Assembly: GCF_017377655.1 (NCBI RefSeq) | Contig: NZ_JAFREL010000020.1 | Location: 1-64,000, forward strand | Reading direction: 5' to 3' | Origin: Candidatus Enterococcus ferrettii | GTDB lineage: Bacteria > Bacillota > Bacilli > Lactobacillales > Enterococcaceae | Length of the DNA stretch: 64,000 bases | Shown: positions 25,505-34,531 of the stretch, piece after piece | How positions within the stretch are numbered: position 1 is the stretch's first letter | Layout of the letters: each line of letters opens with the position of its first letter | Made by a program: the position numbers and the translations under genes | Notes under the pieces: generated by a model | What the model saw: the letters and a program-made list of their open reading frames with translations, nothing else | What the model was told of the DNA's origin: nothing | The model's database searches: none

Positions 25505-26371
25505 ATGGATATTCAAAAACTAGAAACCTTTATTCAGTTGGCTGAGCATCTAAATTACTCTAAGGCCGCTGAGGAAACCTACACTACACAAGGTAATGTT
25601 TCCAAGCATATTTTGGCATTGGAAAAGGAATTGACTGTCAATCTGTTTAATCGCTCCAAGCGTCAAGTAACTTTAACTGCATCTGGGCACGAACTGTTGC
25701 CTTATGCTCAGGAAATTGTCCATCAGGCTCACTTGATGCAGGAAAAAGCTGCCCAAGTGAAACAAAGGCAGCAGCACTCACTAACTATCTATACCATTCC
25801 AACCTTAATTAACTATCCTGCCTTGGAAAAAATCGCGACATTTCGCAATCAGCATCCAGAGGTCAATTTGTTGTTGAAAGAGACTGAGAATGAGCCCTTG
25901 TCAGCCATTCGCTTTTTTGATGAGAATACCCTGTTCTTCACCCGATTATTCCAGCTGCCAGAGCATTCCTTTGACTACAAAATTGTTGATCAGGATTGTT
26001 TCGTGGCGGTGCTGCCAGCTGACCATCCTTTGGCTGAAGAAAAAGAATTGTCCTTGGAGCGTTTGGAAAGAGAAGCCTTCCTGCTGCTGGGAAAAGAAAC
26101 CGGTCTTTTGGCACCGATTCTTCAGCTGTGCCAGCAGTCTGGGTTTACACCTGAAAATAATTACGGCGGCTCCCGCATAGATCTAATTTTGAACATGATT
26201 GCCAGTGGTCTGGGTATTTCTTTATTAATGGAAAAAACGATTCTAGGAAAATTGCCGGAACAGATCGTTTACATTCCGATTGTACCTAACAAGCTCAGCC
26301 ATCTATGCTTCGTTCGCAAGAAAGGGCCGCATAGTACCGCCAACGATCTCTTTTGGCAATCCATTGAATAG
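25505..26371 (+). CDS. LysR-family regulator
   Basis: A 288-residue LysR-type regulator with an N-terminal winged helix (about 1-60, LETFIQLAEHLNYSKAAEETYTTQ cut as LNYSKAAEETY then TQGNVSKHI) and a substrate-binding domain (about 90-285). It is transcribed in the same direction as the UbiD/UbiX/LpdD genes downstream but ends in its own terminator. It probably activates them in response to an aromatic acid, as LysR proteins do for gallate and phenolic acid decarboxylases. The effector is inferred. Confidence 0.88.
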   Translation: MDIQKLETFIQLAEHLNYSKAAEETYTTQGNVSKHILALEKELTVNLFNRSKRQVTLTASGHELLPYAQEIVHQAHLMQEKAAQVKQRQQHSLTIYTIPTLINYPALEKIATFRNQHPEVNLLLKETENEPLSAIRFFDENTLFFTRLFQLPEHSFDYKIVDQDCFVAVLPADHPLAEEKELSLERLEREAFLLLGKETGLLAPILQLCQQSGFTPENNYGGSRIDLILNMIASGLGISLLMEKTILGKLPEQIVYIPIVPNKLSHLCFVRKKGPHSTANDLFWQSIE

Positions 26372-26378
26372 GCTCCAT

Positions 26379-26413
26379 AAAAAGAAGTATTCCAAAACGG
26401 AATACTTCTTTTT
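26379..26413 (+). terminator. Terminator of the LysR gene
   Basis: A perfect 15-bp stem (AAAAAGAAGTATTCC with its complement) around a five-base loop ends in TTTTT. Confidence 0.88.
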
Positions 26414-26432
26414 AAAATGCGATTTGTTTTCT

Positions 26433-26477
26433 TCCTAATAAGGCGAATACAATAAAGAAGAAGGATTTTTATTAGGA
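26433..26477 (+). promoter_or_regulatory. Inverted repeat covering the UbiD ribosome site
   Basis: TCCTAATAA (26433-26441) is exactly complementary to TTATTAGGA (26469-26477), whose right end overlaps the AGGAGG ribosome site of the UbiD-family gene. It could act as an operator or as an mRNA hairpin that limits translation. Confidence 0.5.
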
Positions 26478-26486
26478 GGAAAACAA

Positions 26487-27965
26487 ATGAGCCAAGAAGA
26501 ACTATACGATTTACGCAAAGTCTTAGAAGAATTAAAGCAAGAGTCTGGTGCTTACCATGAAACCGATGTCGAAGTGGACCCTGATTCCGAGCTGGCTGGC
26601 GCCTACCGCTACATTGGTTCCGGCGGCACCGTGATGCGTCCTACTCAGGAAGGTCCAACCATGATGTTCAACAACATCAAAGGCTTCCCCGGTACGCGAG
26701 TAACTATTGGGATTATGGCCAGTCGTAAACGGGTTGGAAAAATTTTGAACTATGATTATCGGTACCTTGGTCGATTGTTGAAGGAATCAGTAGCAAATCC
26801 TATTAAGCCAGTGAAGGTTTCTAAAGAAGAAGCCCCTGCACAGGAAGTGGTACATTTAGCCACGGATGATGGTTTTGATATTCGCAAGATTTTACCGGCG
26901 CCGACTAACACGCCTCAGGATGCTGGTCCTTATATTACGATGGGCGTCGTTTTAGGTTCTGATCCTGACAAAACGATGAGTGATGTTACTATTCACCGAA
27001 TGGTATTAGAAGACGAAGACACGATTGGAATGTATGTCATGCCTGGTGGACGTCACATTGGTCATTTCCAAGAACAATATGAAAAATTGAATAAACCTAT
27101 GCCGATTACCATCAATATTGGACTTGATCCAGCAATTTCTATCGGAACGACCTTTGAACCGCCAACCACCCCTCTTGGCTACAACGAACTTTGGATTGCT
27201 GGAGCGCTACGTAATCAGCCAGTTCAATTAGTCGACTGCCTTACTGTGGATGAAGTGGGGATTGCCCGCTCAGAATTTATTATTGAAGCTGAAATTTTGC
27301 CCAACGAACGTATGCAGGAAGATCTTCACACGAATACGGGTCATGCTATGCCTGAGTTTCCTGGCTATAATGGCGATGCAAATCCGGCGGTAAATGTCGT
27401 AAAGGTTAAAGCGATTACTCATCGTAAAGACAATCCGATCATGCAAACCACCATTGGACCAAGTGAAGAGCATGTTTCTATGGCAGGAATCCCTACCGAA
27501 GCCAGCATTCTAGATTTAGTAGAAAAGGCCATTCCCGGCAAAGTAGTGAATGTTTACAATCCTCCAGCTGGCGGCGGCAAATTAATGAGTATTCTGCAGA
27601 TTCACAAGGAACGGGAAGCCGATGAAGGCATCCAGCGTCAGGCAGCGATTTTGGCACTGTCGGCCTTCAAAGAATTGAAGACAGTCATTTTAGTAGATGA
27701 TGATGTGGATATTTTTGATATGAATGATGTGATGTGGACCTTGAATACACGTTTCCAAGGGGACAAGGATATTATCGTTCTGCCCGGCATGCGGAATCAC
27801 CCATTAGACCCATCAGAAATCCCTGAATACAATCCGGGCGTCATTCGCTTTCGTGGAATGAGTGCCAAGACGATTTTAGATGGCACGGTACCTTTTGATT
27901 TGAAGGATAAATTTATTCGAGCACAATTTAAGGATGTATCTGACTGGGAAAAATACTTGAGATAA
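26487..27965 (+). CDS. lpdC: UbiD-family decarboxylase, gallate decarboxylase-like
   Basis: A 492-residue prenylated-FMN-dependent decarboxylase. Family features include the MASRKRVGKILN segment, MYVMPGGRHIGHF, the substrate/cofactor stretch EFIIEAEILPNER with its Glu residues, and a C-terminal PFDLKDKF segment. The combination with a UbiX-type flavin prenyltransferase and an LpdD-like protein directly downstream is that of lactic-acid-bacterial gallate/protocatechuate decarboxylase. It should release CO2 from hydroxybenzoic acids such as gallate in the cytoplasm. AGGAGG precedes the ATG. Substrate choice is inferred from context only. Confidence 0.87.
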   Translation: MSQEELYDLRKVLEELKQESGAYHETDVEVDPDSELAGAYRYIGSGGTVMRPTQEGPTMMFNNIKGFPGTRVTIGIMASRKRVGKILNYDYRYLGRLLKESVANPIKPVKVSKEEAPAQEVVHLATDDGFDIRKILPAPTNTPQDAGPYITMGVVLGSDPDKTMSDVTIHRMVLEDEDTIGMYVMPGGRHIGHFQEQYEKLNKPMPITINIGLDPAISIGTTFEPPTTPLGYNELWIAGALRNQPVQLVDCLTVDEVGIARSEFIIEAEILPNERMQEDLHTNTGHAMPEFPGYNGDANPAVNVVKVKAITHRKDNPIMQTTIGPSEEHVSMAGIPTEASILDLVEKAIPGKVVNVYNPPAGGGKLMSILQIHKEREADEGIQRQAAILALSAFKELKTVILVDDDVDIFDMNDVMWTLNTRFQGDKDIIVLPGMRNHPLDPSEIPEYNPGVIRFRGMSAKTILDGTVPFDLKDKFIRAQFKDVSDWEKYLR

Positions 27966-27981
27966 GAAAGTAGTGAATTAG

Positions 27982-28551
27982 ATGAAAAAAAGACGGATCG
28001 TCATCGGCATCACCGGCGCTTCAGGCACCATTTATGCATTGGATCTGTTGAAGGCCTTGAAAAACTATCCGGAAATTGAAACCCACGGCGTCATTAGTGA
28101 CTGGGCCAAAGAAAATTTGAAAATCGAAACCGATATGACCTTGACTGAGGTTTATGATTTACTGGATTATCACTACTCAGTTAAAGATTTAGGTGCTTCT
28201 ATTGCCAGTGGTTCTTTTCTAGTGGATGCAATGGTGATAGTGCCTACCAGCATGCGAACGGTTGGGGCAATTGCAATGGGCCTAGCAGATAACTTGATTA
28301 CACGGGCCGCTGATGTGACTCTAAAGGAACAGCGGAAGCTGATTTTAGTTCCCAGAGAAACACCCTTGCATGCCATTCATTTAGAAAATCTGACTAAGTT
28401 AGCCAAAATGGGGGTACAAATCATTCCACCTATTCCAGCTTTTTACAACCAGCCCCAAACCATCCAGGACTTGGTGCATCATCAAACCATGAAGCTGTTG
28501 GATGCCCTGCAGATTGATAACGAGTTATCTGGTCGTTGGAAGGATGCTTAA
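27982..28551 (+). CDS. lpdB: UbiX-family flavin prenyltransferase
   Basis: A 189-residue enzyme that attaches a dimethylallyl unit to FMN to make the prenylated FMN cofactor of UbiD enzymes. The N-terminal GITGASGTIYALDLL, the VPTSMRTVGAIAMGLADNLITRAADV segment and LVPRETPLHAIHLENL are the family's FMN- and prenyl-phosphate-binding motifs. It follows the decarboxylase by 16 bases and precedes the LpdD-like gene by one base, so it supplies cofactor to that enzyme. Confidence 0.92.
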   Translation: MKKRRIVIGITGASGTIYALDLLKALKNYPEIETHGVISDWAKENLKIETDMTLTEVYDLLDYHYSVKDLGASIASGSFLVDAMVIVPTSMRTVGAIAMGLADNLITRAADVTLKEQRKLILVPRETPLHAIHLENLTKLAKMGVQIIPPIPAFYNQPQTIQDLVHHQTMKLLDALQIDNELSGRWKDA

Positions 28552-28552
28552 G

Positions 28553-28969
28553 ATGAATCAAACAGTCGTAAAAACGCAAGCCGCAGGTTTTACAATGTCT
28601 GCTGAGGCCAAACAAATCGGTGGAGATCTGCTGATCACTTTAACTGGTGGAGACACACCGCATATTGGTACGGTGACGACTTTCTCACGTAATCAGAAGA
28701 GAGAGTCCCTTCGTTTCGAGAGCCACAGCGGACGGTTCCATAAAGATGATGTTTTAGCTGAGAAGCTGTTGGAAACCCTGGCGCCCTTTATTCCGGGAAA
28801 CTGTGTGATTACTTCAGGAGTCCATGTTAACGGAATTACGCAGGAACAAATTGCCGCTTCCTTTGATATGGCTGCCCAATTGAGTCAGCAGCTAGCTGAC
28901 TGGCTGAAAAAAACTCCTTTTACCTCGAAAGCCCCTATCTACAAAAAGAATCACGATGTAAATGACTGA
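28553..28969 (+). CDS. lpdD: LpdD-like small protein of the decarboxylase operon
   Basis: A 138-residue protein starting at ATG 28553, one base after the UbiX-type stop. It contains LLITLTGGDTPHIGTVTTFS and a C-terminal VITSGVHVNGITQEQIA segment, and lacks TM segments. It resembles LpdD of gallate decarboxylase systems, whose role is unclear but which accompanies the catalytic subunit. Its short length and compact alpha/beta look suggest a cofactor-handling or assembly partner. A very strong terminator follows, so it ends the operon. Confidence 0.78.
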   Translation: MNQTVVKTQAAGFTMSAEAKQIGGDLLITLTGGDTPHIGTVTTFSRNQKRESLRFESHSGRFHKDDVLAEKLLETLAPFIPGNCVITSGVHVNGITQEQIAASFDMAAQLSQQLADWLKKTPFTSKAPIYKKNHDVND

Positions 28970-29022
28970 AAAATAGACACCCCTCGAAAATCTGCTGAAG
29001 ATTTTTGAGGGGTGTCTATTTT
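28970..29022. terminator. Strong bidirectional terminator after the lpd operon
   Basis: A 24-bp stem with one G-T pair (28970-28993 with 28999-29022) around a five-base loop is flanked by A/T tracts. Confidence 0.88.
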
Positions 29023-29193
29023 GTATATGAGAATTTTCAACACTAGCAGAACTTCCCCATTGAAGCGCAAGGTAAGCATACTTATTTTCTGCTTCATCCT
29101 TGATTACGTTGTTCTGAAGCTATTCAATGGATAGTCTAAAAGATGTTTATTGTATGAATCTTAGCACTAGTTTAGAAGAAATGACGGTCTAAA

Positions 29194-29219
29194 AGACAAC
29201 TACATTTTTTAACTTGTCT
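29194..29219 (-). terminator. Weak terminator of the LRR protein gene
   Basis: On the minus strand AGACAA and TTGTCT pair across 14 bases and are followed by TTTAGACC, just after the stop codon. Confidence 0.4.
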
Positions 29220-29229
29220 CGTGCTCAGC

Positions 29230-31626
29230 TTATATCTTTTTCTTATCCTTTTTCATCCAGATAAATAATCCAGCTGACAAAGCTACTACAATTATCCCTA
29301 CAGTTGCAAATAGATTGTTTAACTGCTCACCTGTTTTCGGTAAAGCTTTATTAGAAGTTACCGTACTTGGTGTACTAGTAGACGGAATTGTAGTGGAATT
29401 ACCTGTCTTTATTGTGCTTGTTGGCGTATTTGGATCCTCTGCAGTTGGCGTACCTGTAGTCGAATCTTCTGTATCTGATTTTTGTTTATCTAGCACCGTT
29501 AAAGTAATTGTCTTTTCTGCTACATGGGATTGGCTGTTTGGTGTCTTTCCTTCGACATAATAAGTAATTTTATACTTTCCAGCCTGTGTCAGCGTATCAT
29601 TGATTGTAGAAACAGGTATTCCCTCTCCTTCGACATCAAATCCCGTAACGTAGTCTTCTGCATTTATGAATTTAGCCCAAGATAGGACTTCTTCTTCGGT
29701 TAATTTATCACCAACATGCATCGTTTTATCCGCCGCTTCGATGGTTGGTGCGGACTGATCTTTTTTAGGTAAAACAATGAGTTTTACCTCTTTCACTTGG
29801 CCATCTGCACTTTTTAAGCTCACTTCATATTCACCAGCTTTAGACACGTCAGCTTTACTCAAGTCAACACTAACCTCAGAAGGTTTGCCATCCTTGTCTG
29901 TTGCACTAGCTTTGAAGTCAGCGGCAGTAGGTTTTGGATCCCCAACATGCATAGTGAAGTTTTCTCCCGTGATCTTTTGTTTATTATCATTAGCTAAAAC
30001 AGTAATCGTCGAGATACTTGTGGTTGTTAGTCCATAAGCGTTAGTTACACCATATTTTATTGTATAGGTGCCAGGTTTATTGGTGTCCACACTATTATTC
30101 AATACTTCAATTTTATCAGTTAAATCTGTTTTGGCAGAACCATCTCGCTGTTGATCAAAGGCAGATACATTTTTTAATGCGTCAAAGGATTCTCCTACAT
30201 GGATCGTCTGATTACCTGCCTCGATAACTGGCGCCACCGGCTCTACCCAATCAACACTAATTTTCCCGCTGCCACTGTATTGTCCTTGAGCTCCTTGCCA
30301 AGTAAAGCCTACCTGTGATGGTAGATTGGTTGGACTTGCTTCAATAATGAAACTCTGAACACTATTTGAACTACCTTCAGCTGGCTTAACCGTCCCATCT
30401 GTTAATTTTAACGCCGAAATCCCTTCGAAATACCCTAACGTTAATGTTTGAGCTGTCGGGTCTGGTGTTCCCGCATAGTATCCTGTTGAACTATCGTATT
30501 GATAATCTAACGAAGTAATCGGCACAGCAATTTCATATTGCTTCGTATTATTTCCTGTTGGTTTAATCAGTGAAATCTTTTTTTCGTAGGTTTGATTGAT
30601 TGCTGAAGTATTTGAATTCAGTTGGTACCCTTCCATAAATTCAATACTATAAATTTGGTTATTGTCCACCTTATAGACATGTAAATTCGGATATCTGTCT
30701 TTTAAATTCTTCATGACAGAAATATCTTTAATTTGATTATTGTTAACGATTAAGTATTCCAAATTAGTGAATGTTGCGTTTGCAAACGCATCGATCTCAG
30801 TAATCTTGTTATAGCTGGCATCAAGAGTCACCAAACTAGTTAAGGTCGACTTAGCAATTGGTGAAATATCTGTAATTTGATTGTGTGAGGCCAATAAGGT
30901 ATTTAGCTTAGGCACATCAACATTCTCAATAATCGAAATGTCGGTTAATAGATTGTTAGAGACATCCAATCGTTCAATATTCGGCAAATTTATGCCTGCA
31001 ATACTATTTAAATTAGTCAATACATTGTTGGAAAGATCGGCAGATGTTAATGAAGTTAATTGGTTACTTTTTACAAAGGAGATATCTGATAAATTATCCC
31101 CTGATGCAATGATTGTTTCCAGCTTTGACAATGTACCGATTTCAGATAGATTGCTTGTCTTTGATAGATCTGTATTCGTTACAGATAAGTAGGTTAGGTT
31201 CTTTGCATAAGACAAGCCTTTTGCATCAGAAATTTCTTTGCTATCAACAGAAGCACTTGTGATACTAAGCATATCTTGTTGCGTGAAGTCAGTTTTGCCC
31301 AAAATTTCGGCTACAATTGCTTGCAGGTTTTTATCTGGCATCCATGAATCGATAGACTCATCTCCAGCAGCAAGCACTTCCACTTTTCCACTATCCGTAT
31401 TCTTATTATTAGTTGTGTCTTCGGTTGCCTTTGTATCCTTTTGGCTTTGATTTTCAGCAGCTTTTGAATTGTCTCCACCCTTACTCGTTGTGTCTTTTGT
31501 GTCCTCTGATACTAATTCTTGGCGACTGCCTGAAGAATCAGTTGTTGTCTCAGCAAAGCTTGTCAAAGGAACCAATGCTTGTGAGCAAAGTACTAAAGCT
31601 GTCATAAAAATATGTGTTTTTTTCAT
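29230..31626 (-). CDS. Internalin-like LRR surface protein with LPXTG anchor
   Basis: This 798-residue wall-anchored protein has a signal peptide (about 1-26) and an acidic Ser/Thr-rich linker. A block of eight or more internalin-type leucine-rich repeats (about 100-320, repeated LxxLxxLDxSxNxLTDIS patterns) follows. Three Ig-like modules, each opening with a variant of '(N/D)-x-T-x-HVG', lie at about 465-730. A Thr/Pro/Ser linker leads to LPKTGE at residue 762, a TM helix and a KKDKKK tail. Sortase A should link it to the wall. The ATG at 31626 has GGAGGGAAA ahead. An adhesin role is likely, and a Fur-like box lies upstream. Confidence 0.92.
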   Translation of the reverse strand: MKKTHIFMTALVLCSQALVPLTSFAETTTDSSGSRQELVSEDTKDTTSKGGDNSKAAENQSQKDTKATEDTTNNKNTDSGKVEVLAAGDESIDSWMPDKNLQAIVAEILGKTDFTQQDMLSITSASVDSKEISDAKGLSYAKNLTYLSVTNTDLSKTSNLSEIGTLSKLETIIASGDNLSDISFVKSNQLTSLTSADLSNNVLTNLNSIAGINLPNIERLDVSNNLLTDISIIENVDVPKLNTLLASHNQITDISPIAKSTLTSLVTLDASYNKITEIDAFANATFTNLEYLIVNNNQIKDISVMKNLKDRYPNLHVYKVDNNQIYSIEFMEGYQLNSNTSAINQTYEKKISLIKPTGNNTKQYEIAVPITSLDYQYDSSTGYYAGTPDPTAQTLTLGYFEGISALKLTDGTVKPAEGSSNSVQSFIIEASPTNLPSQVGFTWQGAQGQYSGSGKISVDWVEPVAPVIEAGNQTIHVGESFDALKNVSAFDQQRDGSAKTDLTDKIEVLNNSVDTNKPGTYTIKYGVTNAYGLTTTSISTITVLANDNKQKITGENFTMHVGDPKPTAADFKASATDKDGKPSEVSVDLSKADVSKAGEYEVSLKSADGQVKEVKLIVLPKKDQSAPTIEAADKTMHVGDKLTEEEVLSWAKFINAEDYVTGFDVEGEGIPVSTINDTLTQAGKYKITYYVEGKTPNSQSHVAEKTITLTVLDKQKSDTEDSTTGTPTAEDPNTPTSTIKTGNSTTIPSTSTPSTVTSNKALPKTGEQLNNLFATVGIIVVALSAGLFIWMKKDKKKI

Positions 31627-31748
31627 ATTACTTTCCCTCCGCCTTTTCATCAAAAAAGTTACAAACATACCACCTTACTCAAAAAACAAGTTTAAGATCT
31701 ATGAATAGGTATCTTTTTCTAAAGAAAATAACTCAAAATTAATTTTCT

Positions 31749-31767
31749 TACAATGATTATCATAATA
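31749..31767 (-). promoter_or_regulatory. Fur-like box upstream of the LRR surface protein
   Basis: Read on the minus strand, TATTATGATAATCATTGTA agrees with the 19-base Fur consensus GATAATGATAATCATTATC at 15 positions, including the central core TGATAATCATT. It lies about 120 bases before the start codon. Confidence 0.65.
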
Positions 31768-31940
31768 GAATGAAAAAGAAATGGCAAGATGATTTTTTTA
31801 GCACTAATGGAGAATGGAGAGTGGCAGTAAAAATGTTTCGGAGTATTACGTAGGGTAGTCGCTGCTTAGCTCTTCCTAAAGCTATCTTTATGACAGGAAA
31901 AATAAAAAAGTTAATACCTTCATATTTTTTTACTCGTGAA

Positions 31941-31993
31941 AAATAGGTACCTTTTAGAAATACTGCCGAAGCGTTTCTAAAAGGTACCTATTT
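31941..31993. terminator. 20-bp inverted repeat terminator after the YciI genes
   Basis: A perfect 20-bp stem (31941-31960 with 31974-31993) with a 13-base loop. A tracts and T tracts flank it, and it follows the minus-strand YciI operon. Confidence 0.75.
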
Positions 31994-32029
31994 GATTGAA
32001 TTTATTCAACTACTTACCGTAACATTATT

Positions 32030-32335
32030 TTACTTATCTGCCGCTGGAAAAACCATTAAATTCCAACATTGAAGCTCATAACGATAGAACCCGCCTTTAA
32101 TAATAGGATCTTCATCAGAAATTCGTTGAGCATCGGCCAAATCGTTGGCTTCGAAAAGAATCATCGCACCATCGACTTCCTCTGTTTCCATATTCCCAAA
32201 TACTCCTGCTAATAAATAGCGTTCACTAGCTAATTGTTGAAGATACTCCATCGAAGCCATCGCTTCTTCTTCACCAACCTCTCGTTCATCAAGCTTGTAA
32301 TCTGTTCTCACATACAACATTTTTTGTTCATTCAT
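32030..32335 (-). CDS. YciI-family protein (second copy)
   Basis: A 101-residue ferredoxin-like alpha-beta protein of the YciI family, a dimeric fold of uncertain function. Visible features are MLYVRTDYK at the N-terminus, LAGVFGN in the middle and the family-type ISDEDPIIKGGFYRYELQCW ending. AAGGAGG is upstream. It lies 18 bases after the first YciI gene and ends the operon headed by the WYL regulator. No fused domain gives a substrate. Confidence 0.82.
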   Translation of the reverse strand: MNEQKMLYVRTDYKLDEREVGEEEAMASMEYLQQLASERYLLAGVFGNMETEEVDGAMILFEANDLADAQRISDEDPIIKGGFYRYELQCWNLMVFPAADK

Positions 32336-32353
32336 CTGCTTCCAACTCCTCCT

Positions 32354-32659
32354 TTAATTCCCAAACAAATAATTGTTTTCCTTATCGGCTACCTGTACCG
32401 CCTTCAGCTTGTAAGTAGCGTACCCGCCAACTACTAACGGCTCTTGCTTACAAAGCATCTCCGCTTCTTCATAGCTGGCAGTTTTAAGCAGCAGCATACC
32501 GGCGACACCAGGATACCCTTTAAAGACACCGCAAAAATCTAACTTGCCAGCTTCGTCCAGCTTTCTCAAATGCTCAACGTGCTTTTCCACCTCCGCCTTC
32601 GTCAAACGATTGTAGGTTTTGGTTTTTTCAATAAACATAGCATAGACCCATTTTTCCAT
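32354..32659 (-). CDS. YciI-family protein (first copy)
   Basis: A 101-residue YciI-like protein with WVYAMFIEKT at the start, the FCGVFKGYPGVAGMLLL middle strand and MLCKQEPLVVGGYATYKL at the end. It diverges from its neighbour, so the two may form a heterodimer. AAAGGAG lies ahead of the ATG. It follows the WYL regulator gene by 15 bases and is likely controlled by it. Confidence 0.82.
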   Translation of the reverse strand: MEKWVYAMFIEKTKTYNRLTKAEVEKHVEHLRKLDEAGKLDFCGVFKGYPGVAGMLLLKTASYEEAEMLCKQEPLVVGGYATYKLKAVQVADKENNYLFGN

Positions 32660-32674
32660 TTACTTTTCACTCCT

Positions 32675-33583
32675 TTACTCTTCATACATCTGAACAATCA
32701 TTAACGCTTGCTCCTTTAACATTGTTTGGACTTTTTTTGGTGACAAAACCTGCACCTGCCTGCCAAAAGAAAGCAAGTAATGAATCATCCAATGATTCAA
32801 TTCCGCTTCAAACTCAACCAAATAACTGCCGTCCGCTTCAACTGTCAATTGGTCTTCAGCGAATTCATCGTACAATCGATGGATTGCCTCTGGTGAAAAC
32901 CTCAGCTGCAGCTTGCATAACCTTTCTACTGCTTTTGGTGATTTCATTGAATAGTCTTGCGGTAATTCTCTTGCAAAGGTTTCCGTTTGTACCCTTAATC
33001 GTTTCATTCTGGACAGTCGAAAAACTCTTGTTTCCAGCTTTTCTTGGCAGTAGCCGACAATATACCAGGCATGGGACTTGAAGACTAAACGTAAGGGTTC
33101 AATTTTCCGATGGGATTTTTGTAATTCAGAATTTGCATACTCAAAAGTAATCACATGCTTATTTAGAATGGCATACTGCAAATCCGACAATTTTATCCTT
33201 TCGGTGTCATCGCTTCCCCAATAAGAAAAATCTACCTCTAACCATTGCGGCTGCAGCACATTATGAAAGACTGCTCCAATCTTACTAATTGCTATTTCCG
33301 CATTTGGATAGTCGGTTGCCTGTAGAAGCTGCAATCCATGGTAAATATTCTGCTGCTCCTCTTTAGTCAACAAGGATTTATCCAGCGTGTAGCCCTCTAA
33401 TAAGGATATCCCACCTCCAGTACCTTTGGCGGACAAAATAGGAATTCCTGCTAAGGTCAGTGTATTGACATCTCGATAAATGGTTCTTGTTGAAACATTG
33501 AACTGTTCCGCCAGTTCCTGTGCCGTCACTTGTCCATGATCAATTAAATAGAAGATCATTTGTACCAGACGTTCGATTTGCAT
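32675..33583 (-). CDS. WYL-domain HTH regulator (YafY/DeoR-like)
   Basis: A 302-residue regulator. The N-terminal helix-turn-helix (about 1-60, TAQELAEQFNVSTRTIYRD) is followed by a GTGGGISLLEGY wing and a WYL sensor domain (about 130-215, with WYIVGYCQEKLETRVFRLSRM). A C-terminal WCX-type extension ends the protein. AGGAAG precedes the ATG. The gene heads a three-gene minus-strand operon with two YciI proteins, which it probably regulates. The ligand is unknown. Confidence 0.88.
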   Translation of the reverse strand: MQIERLVQMIFYLIDHGQVTAQELAEQFNVSTRTIYRDVNTLTLAGIPILSAKGTGGGISLLEGYTLDKSLLTKEEQQNIYHGLQLLQATDYPNAEIAISKIGAVFHNVLQPQWLEVDFSYWGSDDTERIKLSDLQYAILNKHVITFEYANSELQKSHRKIEPLRLVFKSHAWYIVGYCQEKLETRVFRLSRMKRLRVQTETFARELPQDYSMKSPKAVERLCKLQLRFSPEAIHRLYDEFAEDQLTVEADGSYLVEFEAELNHWMIHYLLSFGRQVQVLSPKKVQTMLKEQALMIVQMYEE

Positions 33584-33668
33584 GAGTCTTCTTCCTTTTC
33601 TATAAAAATCATAGCATACCTAATATGACAACTAGCTGTCGCATTTGGTTCATTTATTCTTAAAACCA

Positions 33669-33701
33669 GCAAAGAGGAAATAAGGTCTTCCCTATTCCCT
33701 C
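33669..33701 (-). terminator. Terminator of the peptide transporter operon
   Basis: On the minus strand CAAAGAGGGAATAGGG pairs imperfectly with CCTTATTTCCTCTTTG around a short loop. T-rich sequence follows. Confidence 0.7.
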
Positions 33702-33706
33702 TTTGT

Positions 33707-34531
33707 TTATTTATTTTTCAGTTTTGGATCTAGATAATCCCGCATGCCATCACCAACAAAATTTGCGCCAATGGACATGGAGAAAATGGCCAAGCCTGGG
33801 AAGGTGGACATCCACCAGTAATTCATGTTGTTGACCCCATCAGACACCATCGAGCCCCATTCTGGTGTTGGGGGTTGTGTTCCCAACCCCAGAAAACTTA
33901 AGCCAGAGAAGGTTACGATGGCATTGCCGATATCTAAGGTAGCCATAACCAGCAACGATCCTAGTGCGTTAGGAACAATTTCCTTCACCAAGATACGCAG
34001 ATGACTGGCTCCTAATACACGGGAGGCGACAATGTATTCATTTTCCTTCAAGGTAATAACCAAACTACGCATCAGCCTGGCGTAGTTCGGCCACCAAATA
34101 ATAGTCATGGCAAAAACTGAATTTGAAATGCTGGGTCCTAAGGCAGAAGCGATTACCATTGCCAATATCAACGGCGGAAAAGCATTGATCAGCTCAGCGA
34201 TCCGCATCATAACATCGTCAACAAATCCACCCACATACCCGGCAATTCCGCCATAGATTGTTCCCACAACAATCGTAATACAAACGGTCACCAGTCCTGC
34301 TGCAATCGACACGCGACTGCCGACTAAAACTCGCGAAAATACGTCCCGCCCTAACTCATCGGTTCCCAGCAGATGACCGGAGCCCGGTGCTTGGAAACGC
34401 GCAGTCATATCTTGGGCAATTGGGTCTTGAGGAACTAGATAGGGTGAAAGCAGTGCTGCTAAAATCCAGCCCACACAAATGACAATCCCTAATTTAAATA
34501 AAAAGTTTTTTTGCTTTAGAAATCGTTTCAT
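33707..34531 (-). CDS. Peptide ABC transporter permease, DppC/OppC type
   Basis: A 274-residue inner permease with about six TM segments and the binding-protein-dependent transport signature (EYIVASRVLGASHLRILVKEIVPNALG region, the EAA-type loop). An N-terminal OppC segment (PYLVPQDPIAQDMTARFQ, LGTDELGRDVFSR) is typical. Its ATG overlaps the stop of the DppB-type gene by one base (TGATG), indicating translational coupling. It is the last gene of the operon. Confidence 0.93.
   Translation of the reverse strand: MKRFLKQKNFLFKLGIVICVGWILAALLSPYLVPQDPIAQDMTARFQAPGSGHLLGTDELGRDVFSRVLVGSRVSIAAGLVTVCITIVVGTIYGGIAGYVGGFVDDVMMRIAELINAFPPLILAMVIASALGPSISNSVFAMTIIWWPNYARLMRSLVITLKENEYIVASRVLGASHLRILVKEIVPNALGSLLVMATLDIGNAIVTFSGLSFLGLGTQPPTPEWGSMVSDGVNNMNYWWMSTFPGLAIFSMSIGANFVGDGMRDYLDPKLKNK

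Larger units (their letters stand above)
31627..32029. other. Intergenic region between LRR protein and YciI genes
   Basis: It holds a Fur-like box (31749-31767) on the LRR-gene side and a perfect 20-bp inverted-repeat terminator (31941-31993) on the YciI side. The middle (31780-31930) shows nothing I recognise. Confidence 0.6.
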
